NCBI GenBank assembly: GCA_964589725.1
Contig: CAZPUJ010000020.1
Coordinates: 1 to 17,681, forward strand
DNA: 17,681 nt
Reading direction: 5' to 3'
Source: CAYSHJ01 sp964589725
GTDB lineage: Bacteria; Planctomycetota; Planctomycetia; Planctomycetales; Planctomycetaceae
Under the pieces are notes generated by a model that worked only from the letters and a program-made list of their open reading frames with translations, made no database searches and was not told the origin of the DNA. Shown here piece after piece: positions 8,822 through 15,069 of this stretch. The stretch's first letter is position 1; each line of letters starts with the position of its first letter. The position numbers were made by a program, and so were the translations under genes.

Positions 8822-9201
8822 GGAGCCAACCTGGCCGCGCTGTTGGCCACCGCTCAAGCCGCGCAGCAACGAGCCTCGTCCGCCGCTCCCGTCGCCGAAC
8901 CACCACCGGTCACGCATCCCTCCGCCCCCAGCCAAACCACAACGAGCAAGAACACCACGACGGAGAAGAGCGACAAGGAGACAGCGAAGGCAAGGAGTTT
9001 ACCGACGCACACCTGACCGAGTTCGGACGCTTGGCCAAGCTTGAACTCCTCATGCTGGTCCGCACGGCGATCACCGACGCCGGCCTGCCGGCGCTGTACG
9101 ACAGTCGCGCGCTGCGCCGCCTGAACCTGTCGCAAACCGCCTCCAATCCCGCCTCCGCGAAGCCCAAGCCGCCTTTCGCGCCCAATACCCAATACAAGTA
9201 G
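8822..9201 (+). pseudogene. frameshifted leucine-rich-repeat protein remnant
   Basis: Two plus-strand frames together look like one broken gene. From 8822 one frame reads an Ala/Pro/Thr-rich tract (GANLAALLATAQAAQQRASS, then VAEPPPVTHPSAPSQTTTSK and EKSDKETAK) and stops at 9016. The frame one base off then continues from about 8989 as GKEFTDAHLTEFGRLAKLEL, LMLVRTAITDAGLPALYDSR and ALRRLNLSQTA to a TAG at 9199-9201. The second part has the L..L..L...T.ITDAGL..L pattern of planctomycete leucine-rich-repeat proteins. A one-base indel around 8980-8995 would join them. I see no proper start or ribosome binding site, and only about two repeats remain. The alternative is that both frames are chance open sequence; the LRR pattern makes that less likely. 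Confidence 0.4.
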
Positions 9202-9250
9202 CCCGGTCGCGGAGTGAGAACCTGAAATCGAGGCACCATCCCACGCTGGT

Positions 9251-10207
9251 TCAAAACGGTAACGGCTTTCCCAGTCCTTCTTGCCGAGCCAACTCCAGCA
9301 ACTTGGCTCCGAGTGCGACGTCTTCGACGGCGAGACCGACGGACTTGAAGAGCGTGATGTTTTCTGGCAGCGCGCGGCCGGTTTGACGGCCCGAAACGAC
9401 ATCAGCCAATTCGTGCAATAGCGGCCAATCGGTGACACCGGCTTCGATCGCGGGCACGAAATCGCCTGCTTCCCGCCGGCATTGCTCGCGGCTGTCGCAG
9501 ATGATGCTGTCGGCACGCTGGATGGTGGTGACGTCGACTTCGGCCCTCGTCAGAAAGTTCGAACCGATCACGTTCAGATGCGTGCCTTCGTCGAGCACAC
9601 GACCGTCGAACAGCGGGGTCTTGCTGGTTGTCGCGCAGATGACGATGTCCTTTTCGGCGGCGACCTCGTCTGGAGCGCGAGCCGCGACAACCTTGGTCGC
9701 GCAGAATTCCGACATCTCGGCGGCGAACTCTGCGCGTCGAACGGCATCGCGACAATAAACCTCGACTCGCTCGATCCGCCGCACGGCACAGACGGCCTTC
9801 AATTGCGCGCGAGCTTGCCGACCGGCTCCAAATAGCCCGACGACTTTGGCATCAGGTCGAGCCATGAACTCCGTCGCCACGCCGCTGGCCGCGCCGGTAC
9901 GACACTGGCCGAGATAGTCCGCCTCGATCAACGCCTGCATCGCTCCCGTCGCGAGGTCGTAAAGACCTACCAAGAACTGAGAGTGTTCGCGCGTCGACGC
10001 ATACGCCTTCCAGCCGCCGACGCCGAGGTATTCGCACACGCCGGACATCGTATGCAGCATCATCTTGTCGCCCGTGACGCGGGCTCGCGGGATGTTCTTC
10101 GCGCGACCGTCGGCCAATTGGCGAAAGAGTTCCTCGACGACGTCGAGAGCCGTGGGAATGTCCAGCAATTCGCGGACGTCATCCTCGGTCAGAAACAGCA
10201 CGGGCAT
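9251..10207 (-). CDS. ornithine cyclodeaminase / mu-crystallin family protein
   Basis: A 318-residue protein, normal length for the family, starting at ATG 10207 behind GGAGAGG. This NAD(P)-binding family includes ornithine cyclodeaminase, alanine dehydrogenase of the archaeal type and ketimine reductases. Visible features are the substrate-site lysine in GGWKAYA (K67), the QCRTGAASGVAT motif (101-112), the Rossmann loop GLFGAGRQARAQ (124-135), and ICATTSKTPLFDG (189-201). At the place where ornithine cyclodeaminase and archaeal alanine dehydrogenase have a catalytic Asp (GGD/GAD), this protein reads GSN (N217), so true ornithine cyclodeaminase activity is doubtful. It lies 36 bases downstream of csrA on the same strand and is probably co-transcribed with it. 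Substrate is not deducible. Confidence 0.88.
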   Translation of the reverse strand: MPVLFLTEDDVRELLDIPTALDVVEELFRQLADGRAKNIPRARVTGDKMMLHTMSGVCEYLGVGGWKAYASTREHSQFLVGLYDLATGAMQALIEADYLGQCRTGAASGVATEFMARPDAKVVGLFGAGRQARAQLKAVCAVRRIERVEVYCRDAVRRAEFAAEMSEFCATKVVAARAPDEVAAEKDIVICATTSKTPLFDGRVLDEGTHLNVIGSNFLTRAEVDVTTIQRADSIICDSREQCRREAGDFVPAIEAGVTDWPLLHELADVVSGRQTGRALPENITLFKSVGLAVEDVALGAKLLELARQEGLGKPLPF

Positions 10208-10243
10208 CGTCGCCTCTCCGAAAAACCGGACGGCGACACACCT

Positions 10244-10450
10244 CTAACCTCCGACCGATTCAGCCAGTCTGATCAGCGATGTCCGCTCGTCCGCAGTCTT
10301 GCGATCATAGACTTCCCGACGCAGGATCGGAACCTCGTCAGGACACCGGATACCCAACTTCACTCTTCCGTGACGGACTTCGACCACGAAGACTTCGATG
10401 TTCTCTGCGATCCGAATGGATTCACCGACTTTGCGACTGAGTACGAGCAT
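10244..10450 (-). CDS. csrA: carbon storage regulator CsrA, RNA-binding translational regulator
   Basis: A 68-residue protein starting at ATG 10450 behind GGAGGAG. A longer upstream frame is ignored because MLVLSRKVGESI is the exact conserved CsrA N-terminus. CsrA dimers bind GGA motifs in mRNA leaders and block or stabilise translation. Key residues seen are L4 and R6 in MLVLSRKVGE, the IRCPDEVPILRREVYDR stretch that matches the second RNA-contact strand, and the conserved Arg there. The C-terminal tail (KTADERTSLIRLAESVGG) is typical of variable CsrA tails. No fliW or flagellar gene is nearby; the downstream neighbour is an ornithine cyclodeaminase-family gene. Its own leader has several GGA motifs, which suggests self-control. 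Confidence 0.95.
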   Translation of the reverse strand: MLVLSRKVGESIRIAENIEVFVVEVRHGRVKLGIRCPDEVPILRREVYDRKTADERTSLIRLAESVGG

Positions 10451-10544
10451 TCTCTCTCCTCCTTGAGACGATCGCGGACGCGACCGACCCAGATTCCTTC
10501 CCTTCATTTCATCCCGCCGTCTACGCCAGGCCCCACACTGGCGT
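10451..10544 (-). promoter_or_regulatory. csrA 5' leader with GGA motifs and a hairpin
   Basis: Read on the minus strand, the leader has a hairpin with 7-bp arms ACGCCAG/CTGGCGT (plus-strand arms 10523-10529 and 10538-10544, 8-base loop). It then carries GGA motifs at about 10514-10512, 10501-10499, 10497-10495, 10462-10460 and 10459-10457. The last two form the Shine-Dalgarno sequence AAGGAGGAG. CsrA is known to bind GGA motifs, often one overlapping the ribosome binding site, so the pattern fits autoregulation. The transcription start is unknown, so it is not certain that the hairpin is transcribed. Confidence 0.4.
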
Positions 10545-10795
10545 GGGAAAAAATCAGAATTCCCGTCCCTTTACACTACTGTCGACCGCCGTTTTCGTGA
10601 CTGGATCTCCAAGGATTTCGGGAAACCACGATGTTTGATGCCAGCACGCCGACACCAGTTACGAGCTTCCGAAGCCCGGCTTTTTGAAAAATCCCGGCTT
10701 TTTCACCCTCGAAAAACGACAAAGGCCCAGCTCGTTCGGCGAGCCAGGCCTTTGTCAGTGGATAAACCGTTGCGAGACCTTAGTCTTCGCTCAAA
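10545..10795. other. intergenic region between csrA and tpx
   Basis: The gene-free stretch between the two minus-strand genes runs from 10451 to 10795. The csrA-proximal part is described as its leader and the tpx-proximal part holds the tpx terminator. Between them I see an 11-base direct repeat CCCGGCTTTTT at 10675-10685 and 10693-10703 (period 18 bases) and no coding sequence. A csrA promoter should lie around 10545-10620, but no clear consensus stands out. Confidence 0.4.
10711..10756 (-). terminator. rho-independent terminator of tpx
   Basis: On the minus strand, 40 bases after the tpx stop, a stem is formed by 10756-10740 and 10734-10718. The arms are 17 bases with two internal mismatches and the loop is 5 bases (10739-10735). 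The outer GACAAAGGCC/GGCCTTTGTC part pairs perfectly. After the stem the minus strand reads GTTTTTC, a five-T run at 10716-10712. This is a good intrinsic terminator that separates tpx from csrA. Confidence 0.85.
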
Positions 10796-11314
10796 TTACC
10801 CGCGAGCCGCCGCAAGGACCGCCTCGTAGTTCGGGTGCTCGGTGATTTCCTTGACGTACTCGACGTGCTTCAGCGTCCCTTGCGAATCGACGACGAAGAT
10901 CGCTCGGCACAGGCAGCGATCCAAGGCTCCGCCCTGAATGAGCGTTCCGTAAGCCTCACCAAAGTCGGTGCCGCGGTGAGCACTCAAAGTCTTGACGCTC
11001 TCGACCCCTTCGGCTCCACACCAGCGCTTCTGCCCGAACGGAAGATCCATACTGACAACCAGCACTTCGACGTTCGACAGTTTCTTCACTTCGTCATTGA
11101 ACCGCTTCGTCTCGGCGTGGCACACCGGCGTGTCCAGCGACGGAATCGTCGCAATGACGCGCGTCTTGCCGGCGCTGGCGGCCAACGTCACTTCTCCCAG
11201 ACCAGTGTCTTGAAGTTTGAAGTCGGGAGCCTTCTGTCCGGCGTTCAGTGCGGCTCCAGCCAACGTCACGGGGTTGCCCTTCAGAGTGACGGCTCCGGTA
11301 CGAGTTTCTGCCAT
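10796..11314 (-). CDS. tpx: thiol peroxidase Tpx (atypical 2-Cys peroxiredoxin)
   Basis: A 172-residue protein starting at ATG 11314 behind AGGAGA; the longer upstream frame has no conserved content. It reduces hydrogen peroxide and organic peroxides using thioredoxin. The peroxidatic cysteine is C65 in SLDTPVCHAETKRFN (with T62), and the resolving cysteine is C99 in DLPFGQKRWCGAEG, the spacing typical of Tpx. R137 is the likely active-site arginine. Two further cysteines, C134 and C136 (LDRCLCRAIFVVD), sit beside that arginine, where most Tpx proteins have none. The N-terminal VTLKGNPVTLAG hairpin also matches the family. The Nramp-like gene starts 272 bases away in the opposite direction. 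The gene ends at a strong terminator, so it is probably monocistronic. Confidence 0.95.
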   Translation of the reverse strand: MAETRTGAVTLKGNPVTLAGAALNAGQKAPDFKLQDTGLGEVTLAASAGKTRVIATIPSLDTPVCHAETKRFNDEVKKLSNVEVLVVSMDLPFGQKRWCGAEGVESVKTLSAHRGTDFGEAYGTLIQGGALDRCLCRAIFVVDSQGTLKHVEYVKEITEHPNYEAVLAAARG

Positions 11315-11586
11315 GGATGTTTCTCCTGAATGTGGCCACGAACGGTCATCGTCACGATGGCCAGGCGTGGTGGGGGACTTGATTGATACTCCGTCTCGAC
11401 GAGGTTCCGAGTATCGCGAAACCGACGTCACTTGCAAGTCGCTCGGCCTTTGCTGCGGGACGTCTGTTTCGACCGAGCAATCTGAGCCGCAAACGGATAA
11501 TGTGTGCCGCGAGTGCAGCGGTTCAAACGTTGGCTCAAGCAGGCCACAAGCCGCTCCCGGAAACCCCGCAAGACGGCACACCGAGC
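11315..11586. promoter_or_regulatory. divergent intergenic region between tpx and the Nramp-like gene
   Basis: A 272-base divergent region. On the minus strand, TTGCAA (11437-11432), a 16-base spacer and GATACT (11415-11410) form a plausible but weak sigma-70-like promoter for tpx. I see no clear promoter or Shine-Dalgarno for the transporter. The plus-strand frame is open throughout, but its content before 11587 is not protein-like. Confidence 0.3.
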
Positions 11587-13170
11587 ATGACTCACCCAAA
11601 CTCGTCTGAGGTCGACAGCCCGTTGCCATCCGGCACATTGCCTCCCTGGGAGCAGGCGGAGTTGCCGGAGCCGTTGCCGTTCTCGTTTCGGAACTCGTTC
11701 CGCGTGATCGGGCCGGGAGCGATCATGTTGGCCGCGTCGATCGGCGGCGGCGAATGGCTGATCGGACCGGCCACGGTGATCCTACACGGACCGAGCGTGT
11801 TGTGGATCGCAACGGTCGCAATCGTCTTGCAACTCATCTTCAACCTCGAGGGCATTCGCTACACGCTTTACACCGGCGAGCCGGCCATCACCGGCATCAT
11901 GCGATTGAAGCCCGGATGCCGCGTGTGGGGCGGAGCGTATGTGCTGCTGACGGCCATGCAGTTGGGCGTGCCCGCGCTCGCTCCGGCCACGGCAGTGACC
12001 GTGTTCGGAATGATGATGGACCGAGTGCCCGTCGAGGCTCCGTCGGAAAAACAACTTCGCGAGGCAGATCAAGAGGCAAAAGGGGACGATGGCGAGGCGT
12101 ACTCGAAGCTACTTCAGGAAAGGGAGCGCGCCAAAACCGATCGCGGCATCGTGCTGAAGATTACCTACGGGATCATCGTCGTCACGTTGCTGATCTTGAT
12201 GTTTGGCGGCACGATCGAGCGGATGCTGGAGTGGGCTTCATGGTTCATGATCGCCTATATTTTCGTGTTTCTGATCGCTGTCAATATTTGGTTTGTCCCG
12301 TTGGATGTGTGGGGCAAGACGCTGCGAGGATTCTTCAGCTTCGGCATCTGGCCGGAAGGAGTCGAACCGCTGTTGATGGCGACGTTCTTCGCGACCGCGG
12401 GTTCCGGCGGCATCGGCAATCTGACGATTACCAATTGGATCCGTGACAAAGGCTTTGGCATGGGCGCGCAGGTCGGTGCCATTCCCAGCGCGGTCGGTGC
12501 GAAAGAGATTCGGCTGTCGCATGTCGGCAAAGTCTTCGCCATCACGGCTGACAACCTGCGACGCTGGCGCATCTGGTGGCGTTATGTCGTGCTGGACCAA
12601 GTCTGGTTGTGGGCGTTGGGCTGTTTCTTGGGAATGTTTCTGAACGTGAATCTCGCGCAAGCCGTCATCAAGCATGGCACGGACCTGTCGAAGATCGGCG
12701 CCGGAGCCTTTCAGGCGCAGTACATGGCCGAACACTTTTGGAGGGGCCTGTGGATTCTCGGACTACTCAACGGTTTTTGGATTCTGTTCTCGACGCAACT
12801 TGGCAACACCGACGTCCTGGTTCGCACGCTCACTGACACGCTTTGGACCGCCAGCCGTCGAGTTCGCTCGTGGCGCGAAGGCCAAATCGCCCGGGTGTAC
12901 TACTCGCTGCTGCTGATTTTCACCGCGTGGGGCCTGATCGCCGTTCACTTCGGCACCGCGATGACGTTGTTCAAGTATCTCGGCACAATGGCTGGAATTG
13001 TCATGAGCATCGCGGGCGTGCAGCTTTATTTGGTCAACACCCGCCTGCTGCCAGTCGCGTTGCGTCCATCGTGGTGGCGACAAGCTGCGTTGCTGACCTG
13101 CTCGGCGGCTTACGCGGCAATGTCCGCGATCGCGATTTGGGACGTGCTCAAGAAGTTTTTCAATCCATGA
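11587..13170 (+). CDS. Nramp-related transporter, atypical metal site
   Basis: A 527-residue membrane protein. I chose ATG 11587 (MTHPNSSEVD) because the upstream part of the open frame is unlike protein and the first conserved segment begins near residue 39; no strong ribosome binding site is visible. About eleven hydrophobic segments are present. The first reads VIGPGAIMLAASIGGGEWLIG (40-60), which lines up with the Nramp first helix. The TM6-like region AGSGGIGNLTITNWIRDKG (271-289) also resembles distant bacterial Nramp homologues. The canonical first-helix metal motif DPGN is replaced by GGGE (53-56), so transport of Mn or Fe cannot be assumed. A charged, helical insertion (about 147-186, rich in E, K and R) breaks the membrane part. 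The last 11 bases overlap the convergent small membrane protein gene. It may transport another ion or solute. Confidence 0.75.
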   Translation: MTHPNSSEVDSPLPSGTLPPWEQAELPEPLPFSFRNSFRVIGPGAIMLAASIGGGEWLIGPATVILHGPSVLWIATVAIVLQLIFNLEGIRYTLYTGEPAITGIMRLKPGCRVWGGAYVLLTAMQLGVPALAPATAVTVFGMMMDRVPVEAPSEKQLREADQEAKGDDGEAYSKLLQERERAKTDRGIVLKITYGIIVVTLLILMFGGTIERMLEWASWFMIAYIFVFLIAVNIWFVPLDVWGKTLRGFFSFGIWPEGVEPLLMATFFATAGSGGIGNLTITNWIRDKGFGMGAQVGAIPSAVGAKEIRLSHVGKVFAITADNLRRWRIWWRYVVLDQVWLWALGCFLGMFLNVNLAQAVIKHGTDLSKIGAGAFQAQYMAEHFWRGLWILGLLNGFWILFSTQLGNTDVLVRTLTDTLWTASRRVRSWREGQIARVYYSLLLIFTAWGLIAVHFGTAMTLFKYLGTMAGIVMSIAGVQLYLVNTRLLPVALRPSWWRQAALLTCSAAYAAMSAIAIWDVLKKFFNP

Positions 13171-13360
13171 TTCTATAGTGCGTCACGGCCGTGCAGATTG
13201 ACATTGCAATTACCGTGTAGATGAACAGTAAGGCGAGCATCTTGCAGATGTGGCGCCCGGCCAAAGTGTCATCGGCGGCGAATTCTGCTAGCTCGGCTTT
13301 GTCGAACAGCGGTTCGGCCGCAACGTCGGCGTGAGTGGGATCAGCATGCGCTTCGGACAA
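13160..13360 (-). CDS. small single-helix membrane protein, TTG start
   Basis: A 66-residue protein (MSEAHADPTHAD start) with an acidic N-terminal half containing FDKAELAEFAADDTLAGR and one hydrophobic helix at about 38-59 (ICKMLALLFIYTVIAMSICTAV). The start codon is TTG at 13360-13358, and GGGGAG lies about 9 bases upstream on the minus strand. The next in-frame ATG would remove the conserved-looking N-terminal part. Small proteins with the same layout (His/Asp-rich start, D-D-T-x-A-G-R, one helix) occur in planctomycetes as far as I recall; their function is unknown. The 3' end overlaps the convergent transporter gene by 11 bases. A role as a membrane-complex subunit is only a guess. Confidence 0.7.
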   Translation of the reverse strand: MSEAHADPTHADVAAEPLFDKAELAEFAADDTLAGRHICKMLALLFIYTVIAMSICTAVTHYRIMD

Positions 13361-13681
13361 CGTGTCAACTCCCCAAATCGGCGCCCAGACTTTCGGTTGC
13401 CGGGCTGTTTCGAAAAGATTCTGTCAGGCTCGAACCTGCGCTTCTTGAAGGCGGAGGATTTTGAGCGAATTATTCGGTTGTGTCGAGTCCTCTCCGGAAC
13501 TTGGCGCGGGCCCGCAGGTCTGGCAAGGTATTCGTGGCCGACGCAACCTGCGCCGGCAGCGTCGGCGACGCGTTCGTGCGTGTTAAAGTCTTCCCTTGTC
13601 GCCGAAGTCGGTGAGACTTCGGACTGAAGTCTCACGACTTCAGCTACGGACTGCGGGCGAAGTCCGCCTTAGGAGCAGGTC
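13361..13681. other. intergenic region upstream of the FmdB-like gene
   Basis: A 321-base gap. Its right third contains the palindromic repeat listed separately. A 98-codon plus-strand frame here (13331-13627) has no protein-like pattern and no ribosome binding site, so I do not call it. The promoters of the small membrane protein (minus) and the FmdB-like gene (plus) should both lie here. TTAAAG near 13584 is a weak -10-like candidate. Confidence 0.4.
13604..13666. repeat. double-hairpin palindromic repeat in the leader of the FmdB-like gene
   Basis: The first hairpin has left arm 13604-13620 and right arm 13626-13641 (GAAGTC..TGAGACTTC against GAAGTCTCA..GACTTC), complementary except for one extra G in the left arm, with a 5-base loop. 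The second has arms CGGACT (13647-13652) and AGTCCG (13661-13666) with an 8-base loop. The element ends only a few bases before the ribosome binding site TAGGAG (13670-13675). From memory, GAAGTC/GACTTC palindromes of this type recur in planctomycete intergenic regions. Confidence 0.7.
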
Positions 13682-13981
13682 ATGCCGTTGTACGAGTACG
13701 TGGTGATCAATGACGACGGCTCTGCCGGCGAAACCTTCGAGGTCTTGCAAAAGATCGCCGACCCGCCGCTGAAGAAACATCCCGCGACGGGCAAGCCTGT
13801 GCAGCGAGTGATGTCGGTTCCCAGCGTCAAGAAGCCTTACTCCGGCGGCCCGATCCGGGGCGACACCAGCAACAAGAACCTCGAACGGCTGGGCTTCACC
13901 AAGTATCAAAAGTCGAAACAGGGCACCTACGAAAAAATCCTGGGTGACGGCCCGGATTTGATCAAGCGGGGCGACGACTGA
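13682..13981 (+). CDS. FmdB-like small protein lacking the zinc-ribbon cysteines
   Basis: A 99-residue protein starting at ATG 13682 behind TAGGAG. The N-terminus MPLYEY and the segment FEVLQKIADPPLKKHP match the FmdB/CxxC_CxxC_SSSS putative regulatory family, whose members read MPxYEY..C..CG..FE..QK..DPPL..CP.CG. All four zinc-binding cysteines are missing: the first pair is replaced by VVINDDGSAG and the second by HPATGKP, and the protein has no cysteine at all. The C-terminal part (LERLGFTKYQKSKQGTYEKILG) is basic and ends acidic. The family's role is poorly known (the name comes from the amidase regulator FmdB), so the function is uncertain. It appears to be a single-gene unit. Confidence 0.75.
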   Translation: MPLYEYVVINDDGSAGETFEVLQKIADPPLKKHPATGKPVQRVMSVPSVKKPYSGGPIRGDTSNKNLERLGFTKYQKSKQGTYEKILGDGPDLIKRGDD

Positions 13982-14359
13982 GGCGACGGCGTGATTGTCC
14001 CGGAAACGTTGCCTGATTGCGTCGTGATGCTTGGCGCTTCCCGTGGCGAAAGGCCACTCGTACAATCTTGCCCGACGCAGTGGCGTCCACTTTTGCGGGA
14101 GCGTGCTGGTGAATTTCTTGACGCGCGGAGCTTGCTCGATTCGGTCGCTGTCAACGACAGCCGTGCTGGCTTTCTCTCCCGCCGATGCCACGCCGGGCTT
14201 CTCCTGACTGCGCTGCGCTTAGCGACGGCGTGTCCGGCATTCAGGTCTTGATCTGATTCACACCGCAAGCGTTTTGTAGCAAGCATCGTCGCGGTGAATC
14301 GCGGGCCGAGTGGCTCGCGCCGCGGCTATCTGTTTGGTCCTGTCCCGAAGGAGAGAAGC
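13982..14359. other. intergenic region before the thioredoxin-like gene
   Basis: A 378-base gap with no supported gene; an 86-codon plus-strand frame (13991-14251) lacks a ribosome binding site and protein-like pattern. TACAAT at 14061-14066 is a good -10-like hexamer, and TTGGCG at 14031-14036 lies upstream, but the 24-base spacing is too long for a standard promoter. A short hairpin GTGGC/GCCAC surrounds 14043-14057, in the spacer between them. No clear terminator for the FmdB-like gene is visible. Confidence 0.35.
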
Positions 14360-14911
14360 ATGAGTCGAATTCTGTCAGCGGCGTTAGTGAGCAGTGCTCT
14401 GTTGGCCGGCATGGTTGTGGCGGCGGAACTGAAATCCGGTTTGCAGCTCGGCGAAAGACCGCCAGCTTACAACGTTAAGGACTGCACCGGCCCGTCCGAA
14501 GGCAAGTCACTGTGCTATCGCTGCAAGTTCGGAGATCGCCCGGTCGTCAATGTCTTCGCTCGCGAAGTCACGCCCGACGTGGTCGCGTTGGTCAAGAAGC
14601 TCGACGGCATCGTCGGCGAGAACCAAGAAAAGAAGATGGCCGGCTTCGTCACGTTGCTGACCAATGATCCGGACGCCACCGAGCCGAAGCTGAAGGAACT
14701 GGCCGCGAAGGAAGGCCTCAAGAATCTGCCGTTGACCGTGTACGACGGAATCGCCGGGCCGGAAGGTTACAAGATCTCTGAGGACGCCGACGTCACGGTC
14801 ATGATGTGGGTTGGCAGCGAAGTGAAGGTCAATCACGCCTTCGCGAAAGGCAAGCTGACGAAGGATGCCTCAAAGCAAGTCGTTGCCGACACCAAGAAGA
14901 TTCTGAACTAA
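14360..14911 (+). CDS. secreted thioredoxin-fold protein with a CxxC motif
   Basis: A 183-residue protein starting at ATG 14360 behind AAGGAG. Residues 1-22 form a Sec signal peptide (MSRILSAALVSSALLAGMVV, cleavage near VAA). The mature part starts like redoxins (LKSGLQLGERPPAYNVKDCTG), then SLCYRCKFGDRPVVNVFARE carries C52-x-x-C55 just before the beta strand, as expected for a thioredoxin-fold active site. An extra C42 lies ten residues upstream. The rest (FVTLLTNDPDATEPKLKEL, VTVMMWVGSEVKVNHAFAKG) also fits a peroxiredoxin/TlpA-like fold. The family seems common in planctomycetes as a hypothetical secreted protein. Probable location is the periplasm; the redox partner is unknown. A strong terminator follows 35 bases after the stop, so this is a separate transcript. 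Confidence 0.8.
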   Translation: MSRILSAALVSSALLAGMVVAAELKSGLQLGERPPAYNVKDCTGPSEGKSLCYRCKFGDRPVVNVFAREVTPDVVALVKKLDGIVGENQEKKMAGFVTLLTNDPDATEPKLKELAAKEGLKNLPLTVYDGIAGPEGYKISEDADVTVMMWVGSEVKVNHAFAKGKLTKDASKQVVADTKKILN

Positions 14912-14946
14912 TTGACAGTACGACGAGCGACACGGCTTGATCGTCG

Positions 14947-14986
14947 AAACGCCTCGCTGGCTGTTGCAGCGGGGCGTTTTTGTTTT
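14947..14986 (+). terminator. rho-independent terminator of the thioredoxin-like gene
   Basis: The stem has arms 14947-14959 (AAACGCCTCGCTG) and 14967-14979 (CAGCGGGGCGTTT), 13 pairs with one G-T pair and a 7-base loop. The run TTTTTGTTTT follows at 14977-14986. This is a textbook intrinsic terminator on the plus strand. Confidence 0.93.
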
Positions 14987-15069
14987 CCGACTGACTTGCC
15001 GGCTCCGACACGAAGTGGTTTGCTGTTGTCGTGTGATCGATAGTGGGCTGCCGAAAATCTGGACCGCAA

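Noticed and set aside
8854..9516. 220-codon minus-strand open frame
   Set aside because: It overlaps the ornithine cyclodeaminase-family gene in another frame and is the reverse of the LRR remnant. The hydrophobic run near its end is complementary to the Lys/Thr-rich segment.
10675..10703. Direct repeat CCCGGCTTTTT with period 18 as a possible short tandem array or CRISPR-like unit
   Set aside because: Only two copies exist and the unit is too short; it is probably residual sequence beyond the tpx terminator.
13420..13445. tRNA T-arm-like sequence (GGTTCGAGCCTG on the minus strand)
   Set aside because: A proper five-pair T stem with a seven-base loop cannot be formed, and no acceptor, D or anticodon arms are found around it.
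13331..13627. 98-codon plus-strand open frame before the FmdB-like gene
   Set aside because: It has no ribosome binding site, overlaps the small membrane protein gene and runs into a palindromic repeat.
13991..14251. 86-codon plus-strand open frame after the FmdB-like gene
   Set aside because: It has no ribosome binding site and no recognisable protein pattern.
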